Positions 15,800 through 25,808 are shown, counted from the first letter of the stretch. The stretch is DNA of 43,161 nt from Bacteroidales bacterium (GCA_017551515.1 JAFZLK010000104.1:1-43161), one strand, 5' to 3'. The notes: a model not told the origin generated them from the sequence alone. Numbers and translations are program-made.

Positions 15800-17725
15800 T
15801 TAATTATTTTTACTCTGTTGTTCTTTCATTGCATATATTCTTGATAGCATTTGCTGTTTTGCCGATTCTTCGGCAGGGACAATTTCATTTATGTAATAAT
15901 TTGTATCCTTTTCCTTGACATACAGCCATACCATCTCGTTGATTTTCTGTTGCTTTTGTTCTAAATCCAGACTCTCAAGGGTTGCTAATGCTTCATCATA
16001 CCGTTGTTCTTTTATTAGGATTTCCGCAAGATTAAAATATGGATATGCATAACTCGGACTTATGCTAATTGACTTTCGCAAACACTTTTCGGCTTCAGAA
16101 ACATTATGATTTACAATATACTCCAATCGACCTAGATCGCATAACGCCTGCTTGCAATTCGGGAAGTCGTGAACTGCACAACGGAAGCAAACAATAGATT
16201 GTTTTTTCTGATATTCACATGCCATTCCTTCATAATATTTGTACGGAAGTCCCATAGGAGAAATGTTACAGAATATATTGCGGGCTTCTCGGCTCTCTGC
16301 TTCCACTTTACTCCATCGACTATGATGAATGTCGTTAGCCACGTCAATGTAAAGCGATTCGCTATGCCACCTGCTCAGTCCGGAAATTGTTGCCACAAGC
16401 ATAAGCAACGCCACTCCATACCACACTCTGAAGTTTATTTGTTTTTGCTTGTTATGCCTACACGAAGCAATTGCACAAGCTGCCAGCATCGAAATCCATA
16501 GAACCACCTCCACCCTATCGAACGGAAAATCAAATGCCGAAAACACAAGTATTCCAATCAGGAATAACAGGCTTACATTCGACAGAATTCTGAATTTTCG
16601 CAAACGAGTTACCACAACATCCACGAACAAAGATGCTATCGCCAGCATCATTAGTATTAACGCTCCATATCCAGTTTCCGAAATAATGCGGAGATAGTCG
16701 TTGTGCGGACGCCCAAAAACGTAATCGAGCACATCTATGGAAAAAATTTCTGACACAGATTCCCTCGGATAGCATATTTTCCAATTACCTGCCCCACAAC
16801 CCAATATGGGAGACCTATCTATCATCCTGAAAGTCGTACGCCACAGCATTTGTCTTTCGACTAACGAAGTATTTGAACTTATGCCACTAGAATGGTTGGG
16901 TTCAATAGAACGATTCATCGAAAACCATCTAAAACCACCGACTATCACCACGCATAATATAAGCGAAATTAAAATCTTCGACAATGCAATGTATTTGGAT
17001 TTTAGAGCTTTAATCTTAAAAAAATACAAAACGCCTAACGTCAGCATAACAAACACGCCAGCCACAATTACAGTCCTTGCCTGCAAAAAGACTACCACGG
17101 ACAATATAGCAATCAGAATTATCCTGTACAACCATTTTCGGCGATTAATGCGAAGCCGCAACCTCATTATTGGAAACGGCATCATGAGCAGCAGCATAAT
17201 AGAGAATGTTCCCTTATGTGTAAATAATGAAACTATTCCGTACCTATTGTCCCACGACAATGAATCGGCAGACGATGCTTGGTGCAACGCTACGAACAAG
17301 GATATTACAAATGCTATTGCCGACACCCATGACATCATAAATACTGTACGAATCGGATTGTGCTTAAATAAATTGTAAAACAATGTTATTGCAATCAATA
17401 TCATAAGCCATTGCGAAGCATCATGAAACGACTCGGCAAAATTTGGAGCCCATATCATAGAAATACCTTGCAAAAGCACAAACAGAGCCAAAGCTACCGT
17501 ACCAATGGTAACAGGAACGATTGTACGTATTTTCTTTATCGCAAGACCAAGAGCTATTGCACTCAATGCAGCAACCATTATTGTGTACCTTACTGTATTT
17601 GAAGCATCTATAAGTCTTGTCGAATATGCTAATGTTATAAGTAATATAATACATCCCATCGCAATCCATCCGCCAACATGTTTGCTGGGCTTACGGTTAG
17701 TATTATATCTTTTCCGCATATTCAT
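15800..17725 (-). CDS. O-antigen ligase family protein with C-terminal TPR
   Basis: A 641-residue integral membrane protein of the Wzy/WaaL (O-antigen ligase, PF04932-like) class. There are about ten to twelve hydrophobic helices between residues 18 and 425. The large periplasmic loop before the conserved helix carries LVERQMLWRTTFRM (288-301), GCGAGNW (309-315) and RPHNDYLRIISETGYGA (339-355), the usual signature. Residues about 525-605 hold TPR-like helices (NVSEAEKCLRKSISISPSYAYPYFNLAEILI region). The enzyme joins or polymerises polysaccharide on a lipid carrier in the periplasm. WaaL and Wzy roles cannot be separated by sequence. It lies 11 bases upstream of the T9SS cargo gene, so the two form one transcript. 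ATG 17725 or 17719 could be used. Confidence 0.8.
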   Translation of the reverse strand: MNMRKRYNTNRKPSKHVGGWIAMGCIILLITLAYSTRLIDASNTVRYTIMVAALSAIALGLAIKKIRTIVPVTIGTVALALFVLLQGISMIWAPNFAESFHDASQWLMILIAITLFYNLFKHNPIRTVFMMSWVSAIAFVISLFVALHQASSADSLSWDNRYGIVSLFTHKGTFSIMLLLMMPFPIMRLRLRINRRKWLYRIILIAILSVVVFLQARTVIVAGVFVMLTLGVLYFFKIKALKSKYIALSKILISLILCVVIVGGFRWFSMNRSIEPNHSSGISSNTSLVERQMLWRTTFRMIDRSPILGCGAGNWKICYPRESVSEIFSIDVLDYVFGRPHNDYLRIISETGYGALILMMLAIASLFVDVVVTRLRKFRILSNVSLLFLIGILVFSAFDFPFDRVEVVLWISMLAACAIASCRHNKQKQINFRVWYGVALLMLVATISGLSRWHSESLYIDVANDIHHSRWSKVEAESREARNIFCNISPMGLPYKYYEGMACEYQKKQSIVCFRCAVHDFPNCKQALCDLGRLEYIVNHNVSEAEKCLRKSISISPSYAYPYFNLAEILIKEQRYDEALATLESLDLEQKQQKINEMVWLYVKEKDTNYYINEIVPAEESAKQQMLSRIYAMKEQQSKNN

Positions 17726-17812
17726 TTGTGAGACAACAAAATCTTAATAAAGATACGCAAAAATAATTATTATTTACTATTCTCAAAAGATTAATTACAC
17801 TCCATTACTAAC

Positions 17813-17842
17813 AAAAATGGCGGTCATTAACCGCCATTTTTT
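17813..17842 (-). terminator. Terminator of the M16 peptidase gene
   Basis: ATGGCGGT-CATTA-ACCGCCAT, an 8-bp perfect stem flanked by A and T runs on both sides. It is 18 bases after the M16 stop and also faces the ligase promoter region. Confidence 0.85.
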
Positions 17843-17860
17843 ATCTAGTCAATAATAATC

Positions 17861-20797
17861 TTAGTAATTGAAAACTTCGTCAACTGTGAGTTCCTTTACA
17901 TCACCATAAGTCTTGAGCAGGTTGAAATCAACCTTATCCTTCGGACCTACAATCATAATGTCGAAGGTTTTACCCTTGATGTGTTCGTCGAAGAACTTGG
18001 TTGCATCTTCGAGAGTGAAATTCTTAACAGCATCGTAAACTTCCTTACGATAGTCGTTTTCAATTCCGAGTTCCTTGTTTGCAAGGTAGTTCCAGAAGAT
18101 ACCGCTCTTTATGATTCTTTCGGTGTTAATCTGGCTGATGATTGCCTGACGGCTTGTCTCAAACGATTCGGGCGACTGCTTGAGTTCGCTCATAAGTTCG
18201 CCAAGTGCTTCGAGTGCTTCCTTCATCTTATCGGGCTGGGTGCTGAGGTAGCCGATTACATAGTTTGAATTTTCTGCTTTTCTTGCTCTGCTGTAACCAG
18301 CGTAGCATCCGTATGCCAAGCTCTTTGCTTCACGAATTTCCTGGAAAACTATGCTCGACATCGAACCACCGTAGTATTCATTGAACATCGTTGAAATTGG
18401 CAGCAACGACTTGTCGAACTTGACATCCTTCGAAACCAATTCGATGAGAATCTGTGTCATCGGATAGTTAACAAAGAGGACCTGCGGCTTGTCGTAATCG
18501 CGTTCTACAAACTGCTTTGCTTCCGGGTAATCCTTATAATTGCCCGAAACATTGTGGTTTTCCTTTATGACCTTTGCAACATCGTCCATCTTGCGCGGAC
18601 CATAGTAGAAAATCTGGTGCTTGTAGTTAAGCATGTCCTTAATAATATTGGTAAGTTCTTCAGGATCGATAGCCTTGAGTTCTTCTGTGCTGAGGTTGTT
18701 GGTAAAGCGAGATTCTTCGCCGTACTGTGAGCGTGAAACAAGACCGCTGAGAATAGTGTTCTTGTTGAGTTTTGCATTTGAACGGCTCTTAAGAATGCTG
18801 TTTACATATTCATCGTAAACTTCCTTGTCGGGCTTAACATTTGCAAGAATTTCTTCCATGAGTTTCATTGCAGTTTCAAGGTTCTCATCGAGACCGCTGA
18901 TGTAAACATAGCATCTGTCGGCACCACTGCTTACATAGAAGTTGCAACCGAGACGATACCATTCTTCAGCAAGTTTTTCTACAGTCTTGTCGGTAGTACC
19001 CAAATAATCGAGGTAATCAACTGCGAGAGCCAATTTCTTGTCGTTGTCCTTGCCCATGTCGAGAATGTAGTACAATGAGAACAATTCGTTTGATTCGTTC
19101 TTAATGTAACTCATAGTCAAGTCCTTAGCAAGTTCTGTAGTTTGGATTTTTGCCTTGTAGTCAACAAATTCGGGACTGATAGCTGCTGGTTCTTGCTTCT
19201 TGAGTTCGGTAACAAAATCCGATTCGCTTGTGCGGTCGATGTTAAGCTGGGTAATAGCAGGCTTGTCAACGTGCATTACATTGTCGGGGTCGCCCATGCG
19301 CTTGTAGGCAACAAGATAGTTGTCCTTAAAGAATTCGTTTGCAAACTTCACAAGAGAGTCCTTTGTCATCTTTTCATAGTTTTCGATGTCGAAGATTTCT
19401 TCTTCCCAAGGTGTCTGCGAAATGAATGCATTTACAAACGAATATGCAATCCTATTACCTTCAATCTGCTTAATCTGGTCGAGCTTCATTTCGTTTACAA
19501 TTGCTTCGAGCAGCCAGTCTTCAAATTCGCCCTTCTTAACTTTTTCGAGTTCAGCCATCATCAAATCCTTAACTTCTTCGAGGCTCTGACCTTCGCGTGG
19601 CATACCAGTCATTTCAAACATTCCGTAGTCGTTAAGAGCATAGCCGTATGCGTATGCGCCCATTACCTTCTGCGCGGTGTTGAGGTCAAGGTCCATAAGA
19701 CCAGCCTTGCCGTTGTAAAGAATCTGGCCAATCATAGACAAATACTTGGATTCCTGGGACTTGTTACCCTGTGAACGCCATACTACGCAAACATTCTCTG
19801 CTTCTGGTCCGTGGATTTCAATTTCGTCAACTGCTGTTCTTTCCTCTTCTGGAGTGTAGGTGAATTCAGGTACATTCGGGTTCTTCTGCATGTGTCCCCA
19901 GTACTTGTCAATAATCTTAACTGTCTCTTCAAAATCGAGGTCACCAGACATACATATTGCCATGTTGTTCGGAACATAGTAGTTAGCCTTGAACTTCATA
20001 ACATTTGCCATTGATGGGTTCTTCAAGTGTTCGCCCTTACCAATAACAGAAACTCCGTATGGATGGTTCTTGAATAATGTTGCGAAGATAGTGTTGCTAA
20101 GTCTGCGGCCATCGCGGTCCTGATTCATGTTGAACTCTTCGAAGATAGTTTCCAATTCGGTGTGGAAAAGACGGAGAACAAGGTTCTCAAATCTTTCGCT
20201 TTCAACCTTTGCCCAACGGTCGATTTCGTTGGATGGAATTTCGTTTACATAAACGGTTTCTTCGTAAGATGTCCAAGCGTTTGTACCTGTTGCACCGAGA
20301 ATAGAGCAAATCTTGTCGTACTCGTTTGCAATAGCATACTGCGAAGCAACTTGTGAAAGGCTGTCGATTTCAGCATAGATTGCCGCCTTCTTTTCGGGGT
20401 CGGTTTCAGCAGCATGTTCTTCGAACTTGTCGCTGATTGCCTGAATCAAAACGCTTTCCTTTTCCCAATCCTTTGTTCCAATCTTGTCGGTACCCTTGAA
20501 CATCATGTGTTCGAAGTAGTGAGCAAGACCTGTTGTTTCGCGCGGGTCGTTCTTTGCACCAACCCTTACTGCGATATAGGTTTGTATTCTCGGTTCGTCC
20601 TTGTTTACTGCAAGGTAAATTTTCAAACCGTTGTCCAATGTGTAGATTCTTGTACCCGATGGGTCGTTTTCTACATATTCGTAACTGTAACCGTTTGCAT
20701 CCTTGGCGGTCTTGGTTTCGTGTCCGTTGTTAGCCGATTTCTTGCAACCTGTCATTACAAGCGCGAATACTACTAATACTAATGCTAATTGTCTCAT
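17861..20797 (-). CDS. M16 family zinc metallopeptidase, lipoprotein
   Basis: A 978-residue insulinase/pitrilysin-type peptidase. The lipobox VMTGC (Cys18) predicts envelope anchoring. The inverted zinc motif HxxEH is intact as HYFEH (93-97, His93, Glu96, His97) within GLAHYFEHMMFKG. The third ligand is expected in ELETIFEEF (214-222). The length agrees with two fused M16 halves. The second half (after about 560) has no HxxEH, as is usual for the inactive M16_C partner; TQILIELVSKDV, SSIVFQEIREAKSLAYG and DIMIVGPKDKV there are typical. It probably degrades peptides at the cell envelope. The gene is monocistronic, between two terminators. Confidence 0.92.
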   Translation of the reverse strand: MRQLALVLVVFALVMTGCKKSANNGHETKTAKDANGYSYEYVENDPSGTRIYTLDNGLKIYLAVNKDEPRIQTYIAVRVGAKNDPRETTGLAHYFEHMMFKGTDKIGTKDWEKESVLIQAISDKFEEHAAETDPEKKAAIYAEIDSLSQVASQYAIANEYDKICSILGATGTNAWTSYEETVYVNEIPSNEIDRWAKVESERFENLVLRLFHTELETIFEEFNMNQDRDGRRLSNTIFATLFKNHPYGVSVIGKGEHLKNPSMANVMKFKANYYVPNNMAICMSGDLDFEETVKIIDKYWGHMQKNPNVPEFTYTPEEERTAVDEIEIHGPEAENVCVVWRSQGNKSQESKYLSMIGQILYNGKAGLMDLDLNTAQKVMGAYAYGYALNDYGMFEMTGMPREGQSLEEVKDLMMAELEKVKKGEFEDWLLEAIVNEMKLDQIKQIEGNRIAYSFVNAFISQTPWEEEIFDIENYEKMTKDSLVKFANEFFKDNYLVAYKRMGDPDNVMHVDKPAITQLNIDRTSESDFVTELKKQEPAAISPEFVDYKAKIQTTELAKDLTMSYIKNESNELFSLYYILDMGKDNDKKLALAVDYLDYLGTTDKTVEKLAEEWYRLGCNFYVSSGADRCYVYISGLDENLETAMKLMEEILANVKPDKEVYDEYVNSILKSRSNAKLNKNTILSGLVSRSQYGEESRFTNNLSTEELKAIDPEELTNIIKDMLNYKHQIFYYGPRKMDDVAKVIKENHNVSGNYKDYPEAKQFVERDYDKPQVLFVNYPMTQILIELVSKDVKFDKSLLPISTMFNEYYGGSMSSIVFQEIREAKSLAYGCYAGYSRARKAENSNYVIGYLSTQPDKMKEALEALGELMSELKQSPESFETSRQAIISQINTERIIKSGIFWNYLANKELGIENDYRKEVYDAVKNFTLEDATKFFDEHIKGKTFDIMIVGPKDKVDFNLLKTYGDVKELTVDEVFNY

Positions 20798-20835
20798 ATA
20801 TTATCTATTATTTAAATTATTTTGCCTTCAATAAC

Positions 20836-20861
20836 GAAAAAAGGCTGAATAAACAGCCTTT
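20836..20861 (-). terminator. Terminator of secDF
   Basis: AAAGGCTG-TTTATT-CAGCCTTT followed by a T run on the minus strand, 19 bases after the secDF stop. Confidence 0.85.
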
Positions 20862-20880
20862 CTCCGTTTTTATATTTTGA

Positions 20881-23800
20881 TTATTTCTTTTCTTCCTTCT
20901 TCTTGCCAACACCCAAAAGATATGCCATTGGGGAAGCAATGAATATTGAGGAGTATGTACCTACGATAACACCGATGAGCAATGCGAAGCAGAAGCCTCT
21001 GATTGATTCACCGCCGAAGATGAATATTGCGAGCAATACCACCAAGGTTGTCATTGAGGTGTTGATTGTACGACCAACCGTGCTGTTTACTGCCGAGTTG
21101 ATAACCGACTTTCTGTCACGGTTTGGATAGAGACCTGTGTATTCCCTGATACGGTCGAAGATAACCACGGTATCGTTGATTGAGTAACCTACGATTGTCA
21201 GGATTGCTGCGATGAATGCCTGGTCGATTTCCATATTGAACGGCATTACCGAGTATAGCAATGAGAAAATACCGAGGGTTATCAAAACATCGTGTATCAA
21301 AGCGACTGTTGCACCAAGTGAATACTGCCACTTGCGGAACCTGAGGAGGATGTAGAGGAACATAACCACAAGTCCGAGGAGAATAGCAACAGATGATTTT
21401 GTCTTGATGTCGTCAGCAACTGTAGGTCCTACAACCTGCGATGTCTGACGGTAATCGCTGAAGAATTTATCCTTGTCAACATCAGCTGGCAGGAAGTTTC
21501 CGTTCTTCAAACCTTCGTACAACAAGTTATCAGCTTCTTCGCCAGCAGCCTTGTCCTTTATCTGGTCAATCTTGTACTGGGTTGTAATCTTAACCTGATT
21601 TGCATCACCGAAAGTCTTTACGATTGGACGGTCGCCATAAACGCCTTCGAGAGCATTGGCAACTTCTTCGGGAACAACATTGTTTTCGAACTTAACAACA
21701 TAGTTACGACCACCTGTGAAGTCGATACCTTGCTTCAAGCCCAATGTACACAATGAAATGATACCAACTACTATCAAAGTTCCAGAAATGATGAATGCAA
21801 TCTTGCTACCCTTGAGGAAGTCGAAGTTCAACTTGGTGAAAGCATTGTTTGTGAGCTTGTTACCAACTGTAAGCTTTCTGTCCTTATCAAGCATCTTGGT
21901 GATGATGATACGGGTGATGAAGATAGCGGTGAACAATGATGTGAGGATACCTATAATAAGAGTGGTTGCAAAACCTCTTACAGGACCAACACCGAAGTAA
22001 GCAAGAACTATACCTATAAGTATAGTAGTGATGTTGGAGTCGAGGATTGCCGAATAAGCGTTCTTGTAACCATCAGCAACTGCCGACTTAATCATCTTGC
22101 CAGCTCTCATTTCTTCGCGGATACGCTCGTAAATAAGAACGTTAGCATCGACCGACATACCTATTGTAAGTACCATACCTGCGATACCCGGTAGAGTAAG
22201 AACAGCACCAAGAGATGCCATTACACCGAAAATAAGGAAGAGGTTGCAAATCAAAGCGACATCGGCAACGATACCAGCCTTGTTGTAGTAGAAAATCATG
22301 TAGATAAGTACAAGGATGAAAGCGATGATGAACGAGTACATACCCGAATCGATAGCCTTCTGACCAAGTGACGGACCTACAACTTCCTTCGAAAGGATTA
22401 CAGCCGGAGCAGTCATCTTACCAGCCTTCAATACATTTGCCAAGTCGGTTGCTTCGTTGAGTGTGAAGTCGCCGGTGATTTGTGAACGACCACCCTTGAT
22501 TTCATCGTTAACTCTTGGGTAAGAGTAAACTGCGTTATCAAGAACGATAGCAATGCATCTGCCGATGTTTTCCTTTGTGATTCTTGCCCACTGGGTAGAA
22601 CCTGTGTTGTTCATAGCCATTGTAACTTCAGCAGTTGCACGGGTCTGACCGAATTCCTGACGAGCATCGGTAACAACTTCACCGTTGAGGGCAGCCTTAC
22701 CGTCCTTCGATGCCTTGAGGGCAATGAGTTCGTAGTAGCCAGGTGCATCCTTTACTTCCTTGAAGCCCCATGCGAACTGAAGGTCTTTCTTGAACAAGCC
22801 CTTAACTTCCTTGCGGTTGAGGTCGGTCATAATGGATTCCATATCGGCTTTCTTTGCAAAACCTATGCATGGTCCGCCAACGCTATGTCCACCTGCCTGA
22901 GCAAGCAACCTGTTGAATATTGAATATTCGCTGTCGGTACTAGCTTCTTCTGCATTTTCTGCGGTTGCAGTGGTATCTGCTACAGCAGTGGTGTCGGCAT
23001 CTGCTACAACTTCGGCGGTTTCAGATTCAGCAGTTTCAGTTTCTGCAACTTCTTCGGTTGCTTCAGCAACTGGTTCGCTATTGCTACCCCTTGATGCTTC
23101 GGCCTTCTTCAATGCTACGATTGTCTGGTCGGCAGCAATGAGGGAAGCACGAATTTCATCGTAGTTGTAGGTTTCCCAAAATTCGAGAACAGCAGCCTGC
23201 TTCAAGAGTTTTTCAACACGTTCCGGATCCTTGATACCAGGAAGTTCGATGTGGAAAACGCCCTTTACAGCAACATCCTTCTGAATGTTAGGCTGAACAA
23301 CGCCGAACTGGTCGATACGCTTGTTGATAACATCGTAAGCATTACCGATTGCAGCATCGTATTCCTTTGTCAAATAATCGATTACTTCTTCATCAGTTGA
23401 TGTTATCTGAATCTTGTCCTGATTCTGCGAAGTAGCGAAATGGAATGCCATTGCCGGCTTGTCAGCCATCTGCAATTCCTTGTATGCTTTGCCGAATGTT
23501 TCGATGAAACTTGTACCGGTCTGGTCTGATGTCTGCTTTCTTGCATTTTCTATTGCTGCCTGAAGTGCAGGATCGTTGTTGTCTCTTGCCAATGACAAAA
23601 GCACATCTTCGGCAGAAATTTCCAACGAAATGTTCATACCGCCCTTGAGGTCCAAGCCTAAATTAAGTTCTCTTTCTTTGCAATCCTTGTAGGTGTATTT
23701 CTTGATGTATCTCCACACCACTTGGTTGTCAACTGAATCCAAGTATGCCTTCTTCTGCTTGTCGATCAAGCTGTTGCGCTCGGCATCTGTAAGATTGCCA

Positions 23801-23943
23801 AAATTTCCGTTATCAACGTATGCCTGCGCGTATTTTTCTGCATCGCCTTCTACCTTGTTCACTACGAACGTGAAAGAGAGGTAGTACAAGCTGATGATTG
23901 CAAGCAGTACCGATAATAAAATAATCGCTCCTCTGTTACGCAT
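20881..23943 (-). CDS. secDF: Protein translocase subunit SecDF (fused)
   Basis: A 1020-residue fusion of SecD and SecF, the proton-driven RND-type subunits that pull exported proteins through SecYEG. The SecD half has the first membrane segment (about 7-28), GLDLKGGMNISLEI (96-109), the periplasmic P1 domain and a membrane block with GMSVDANVLIYERIREE. The SecF half begins near residue 700 with the motif QGIDFTGG (about 742-749) and ends with YSINDTVVIFDRIRE. A low-complexity acidic Ala/Glu/Thr insertion at about 281-338 interrupts P1, a feature I associate with Bacteroidetes homologues. Fused SecDF is usual in this phylum. The sequence appears intact. Confidence 0.96.
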   Translation of the reverse strand: MRNRGAIILLSVLLAIISLYYLSFTFVVNKVEGDAEKYAQAYVDNGNFGNLTDAERNSLIDKQKKAYLDSVDNQVVWRYIKKYTYKDCKERELNLGLDLKGGMNISLEISAEDVLLSLARDNNDPALQAAIENARKQTSDQTGTSFIETFGKAYKELQMADKPAMAFHFATSQNQDKIQITSTDEEVIDYLTKEYDAAIGNAYDVINKRIDQFGVVQPNIQKDVAVKGVFHIELPGIKDPERVEKLLKQAAVLEFWETYNYDEIRASLIAADQTIVALKKAEASRGSNSEPVAEATEEVAETETAESETAEVVADADTTAVADTTATAENAEEASTDSEYSIFNRLLAQAGGHSVGGPCIGFAKKADMESIMTDLNRKEVKGLFKKDLQFAWGFKEVKDAPGYYELIALKASKDGKAALNGEVVTDARQEFGQTRATAEVTMAMNNTGSTQWARITKENIGRCIAIVLDNAVYSYPRVNDEIKGGRSQITGDFTLNEATDLANVLKAGKMTAPAVILSKEVVGPSLGQKAIDSGMYSFIIAFILVLIYMIFYYNKAGIVADVALICNLFLIFGVMASLGAVLTLPGIAGMVLTIGMSVDANVLIYERIREEMRAGKMIKSAVADGYKNAYSAILDSNITTILIGIVLAYFGVGPVRGFATTLIIGILTSLFTAIFITRIIITKMLDKDRKLTVGNKLTNNAFTKLNFDFLKGSKIAFIISGTLIVVGIISLCTLGLKQGIDFTGGRNYVVKFENNVVPEEVANALEGVYGDRPIVKTFGDANQVKITTQYKIDQIKDKAAGEEADNLLYEGLKNGNFLPADVDKDKFFSDYRQTSQVVGPTVADDIKTKSSVAILLGLVVMFLYILLRFRKWQYSLGATVALIHDVLITLGIFSLLYSVMPFNMEIDQAFIAAILTIVGYSINDTVVIFDRIREYTGLYPNRDRKSVINSAVNSTVGRTINTSMTTLVVLLAIFIFGGESIRGFCFALLIGVIVGTYSSIFIASPMAYLLGVGKKKEEKK

Positions 23944-23989
23944 TTTTACTAATTTTTTTTACTAAGTTTACATAAAATTTTTAAGGTCG

Positions 23990-23997
23990 CAAATATA
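23990..23997 (-). promoter_or_regulatory. -7 promoter box for secDF
   Basis: TATATTTG on the minus strand, 46 bases before the start codon. No TTG at the ideal -33 distance. Confidence 0.45.
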
Positions 23998-24032
23998 GTG
24001 TTTTTTTCAAAAAGAATGACAGATAAAATTAT

Positions 24033-24482
24033 TTATTTTTTTAGTGCCATTTTCCCCTCACCAAAGTCAATCACCGCCTTGTATTTTTTGAGGAAATCGC
24101 TACCTAGTATGCCTATTATGCGTTGACCTAACATGCTTTCATACAGCGTGTTTATTTGGTCGAGACTGATGAAAACGCCACTATTTATATCCACCTTGAA
24201 CCTGCCAATAGCAAAATCCTTGATTCTGCCGACTTTCACATCGTCGATGCTGGCGTTCAGGCTGAAATTCTTTCCGCTGTCCTTTATGTCGTGCAGACGT
24301 ATGCCAGAAAATATTTCGGCACTGCTGTCGAAAACGGTGTTGGAACAGCCCGTGTCAATCAGCATGAAGTGCATCTGTCCTAGGACTTTGCATTTTACAA
24401 AAATATGCTTTCCGCCACCTTCGAGCGACTTAATTGTTATTCGGCTCGTGTACTGCATCTGCTGTTTCTGTTGTGTTTTCAT
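24033..24482 (-). CDS. Retropepsin-like aspartic protease
   Basis: A 149-residue single-domain aspartyl protease of the retropepsin-like bacterial family. MLIDTGCSNTVFD (40-52) holds the catalytic Asp43-Thr-Gly, and RIIGILGSDFLKKYKAVIDF (about 120-139) is the typical second conserved block. Such domains act as homodimers. There is no signal peptide, so it should be cytosolic. Its ATG at 24482 lies 53 bases inside the end of the antiporter gene in another frame. A second ATG, at 24458, also overlaps (by 29 bases) and gives a start closer to the domain (MQYTSRITIK). Either way the two are translationally coupled. The substrate is unknown. Confidence 0.8.
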   Translation of the reverse strand: MKTQQKQQMQYTSRITIKSLEGGGKHIFVKCKVLGQMHFMLIDTGCSNTVFDSSAEIFSGIRLHDIKDSGKNFSLNASIDDVKVGRIKDFAIGRFKVDINSGVFISLDQINTLYESMLGQRIIGILGSDFLKKYKAVIDFGEGKMALKK

Positions 24483-25734
24483 TGGCTGTTTCGGTCTGGT
24501 TTTCTATTGGAAGTATCGATGATGCATCTGGATGCACTTCTGTTTTCTTTTTCTTGCCGAGGATTATTATCAGCAGACTGCATAGTATTATGCTTGTAAG
24601 CACCACTGCATAACCTATTTCGGCAATTTCCTGTCCATACGGAAGTCCTTCCTGTAAGGGAATTGATGCCAGAATTGCAGGCACAAGTCCCTTCGGCATC
24701 ATTATCGACATCAGCAGTTTGTCATCTGGAGTGCAGTCCTTTCGCACAAGCAGGCGCACGGTCGGAATCCTTGCAAGTATCACCAAGCACACTATCATTA
24801 TGGAAATGAGGTATATCAATGGCGTACCGAACTCTATCACAATGCCGATGTAAACGAAGAAATATGTCTGGAATACAAACACAATTTCGGAGAAAAAGTT
24901 CTTTTCGTTTTCGTTGAGCTTGGCGGTTTCTATTTTGAAAATGCGTTTCCACAGCTTCATCTTGTCGAAATATTCCGAGTTGCCGAGCACTATACCGAAC
25001 GACAAAGCAGCAATTCCGCCGTTAAGGCCTAACAGTTCTGCACATCCGTACACTATGAAAACGAGTGCCAAAGTGGTAAACATCGAATTTTTGATTCCGC
25101 GTATCCAATTGAGTAACAAGCTCCAAGCGAAACCGCCGAACAACCCTAGCAAGATTGCCAACAGGAACGATTTTGCCATGTTTCCAAGTATTGCCGTTGG
25201 CTCGAGGTCGCCAGCCTTCATGCTTTCTAGAACCGCCAAACCAACAACTAGACAAAGTACATCGGTAAATGCCGATTCGAGCAGAAGCACTGTTCCCGCC
25301 TTATGTCCCATGTTAAGCTGTCGTACCATTGGAATTACCACCGCCGAGGATGTTCCGCCGAGGATGGAACCGAGGAAAAGTGCGGTTGAGAAATCAAAGT
25401 CGGCAAGCAACATTGTTACGCCAACGACTATACCAGCGGAAAAAATGAAATTGATTATCGTCACCAATGTCGCCGAGAGGATGGACGATTTCAGTTCCTG
25501 CAGTTTCAGTCCGACACCGCTCTCGAACAGGATTATTATCAAGGTTATGGTTGTGAATATACGCCCCACTTCACCGAAAAACATTTTGCTGTCGATGAAA
25601 AATCCAGCGATAATGCCGATTGTGATTAATATCAAGACATTGGGAATCTTTGTCTTATCGAAAAGTTTGTTCAGCAGGTGACTGAAGAATATCAGTCCTC
25701 CGAGAAACATCACTATTATTGTAATTTTTTCCAT
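24430..25734 (-). CDS. Cation:proton antiporter (CPA family)
   Basis: A 434-residue membrane protein with about twelve helices from residue 4 to 395. Characteristic segments are KIPNVLILITIGIIAG (29-44), FESGVGLKLQELK (70-82), LGGTSSAVVIPMVRQL (125-140) and ESAFTDVLCLV (153-163), where Asp158 matches the ion-binding Asp of the CPA transporters. NGGIAALSFGIVLGN follows further on. A polar Thr/Glu/Asn-rich tail of about 30 residues closes the protein, and its end overlaps the protease start. It exchanges Na+ or K+ for H+ at the inner membrane. CPA1 versus CPA2 is not resolved. Confidence 0.88.
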   Translation of the reverse strand: MEKITIIVMFLGGLIFFSHLLNKLFDKTKIPNVLILITIGIIAGFFIDSKMFFGEVGRIFTTITLIIILFESGVGLKLQELKSSILSATLVTIINFIFSAGIVVGVTMLLADFDFSTALFLGSILGGTSSAVVIPMVRQLNMGHKAGTVLLLESAFTDVLCLVVGLAVLESMKAGDLEPTAILGNMAKSFLLAILLGLFGGFAWSLLLNWIRGIKNSMFTTLALVFIVYGCAELLGLNGGIAALSFGIVLGNSEYFDKMKLWKRIFKIETAKLNENEKNFFSEIVFVFQTYFFVYIGIVIEFGTPLIYLISIMIVCLVILARIPTVRLLVRKDCTPDDKLLMSIMMPKGLVPAILASIPLQEGLPYGQEIAEIGYAVVLTSIILCSLLIIILGKKKKTEVHPDASSILPIENQTETANENTTETADAVHEPNNN

Positions 25735-25764
25735 TTGCGCTTCGCAATGTTAATCAAACGATGG

Positions 25765-25772
25765 CAAAAGTA
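25765..25772 (-). promoter_or_regulatory. -7 promoter box for the antiporter gene
   Basis: TACTTTTG on the minus strand, directly after the T run of the dNK terminator, 30 bases before the start codon. Confidence 0.5.
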
Positions 25773-25808
25773 AAAAAATCAGCGGAATATTTAAAGAAAT
25801 TCCGCTGA
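25772..25808 (-). terminator. Terminator of the deoxynucleoside kinase gene
   Basis: TCAGCGGAAT pairs with ATTCCGCTGA across a 10-base loop (10-bp stem), with a run of seven T following on the minus strand. Confidence 0.85.

Noticed and set aside
16806..17378. 190-residue plus-strand open frame opposite the O-antigen ligase
   Set aside because: Antisense of membrane-protein codons, with no promoter or family resemblance.
19142..19774. 210-residue plus-strand open frame opposite the M16 peptidase
   Set aside because: The opposite strand has an intact zinc motif and lipobox. This frame shows Cys/Phe-rich antisense composition and no domain.
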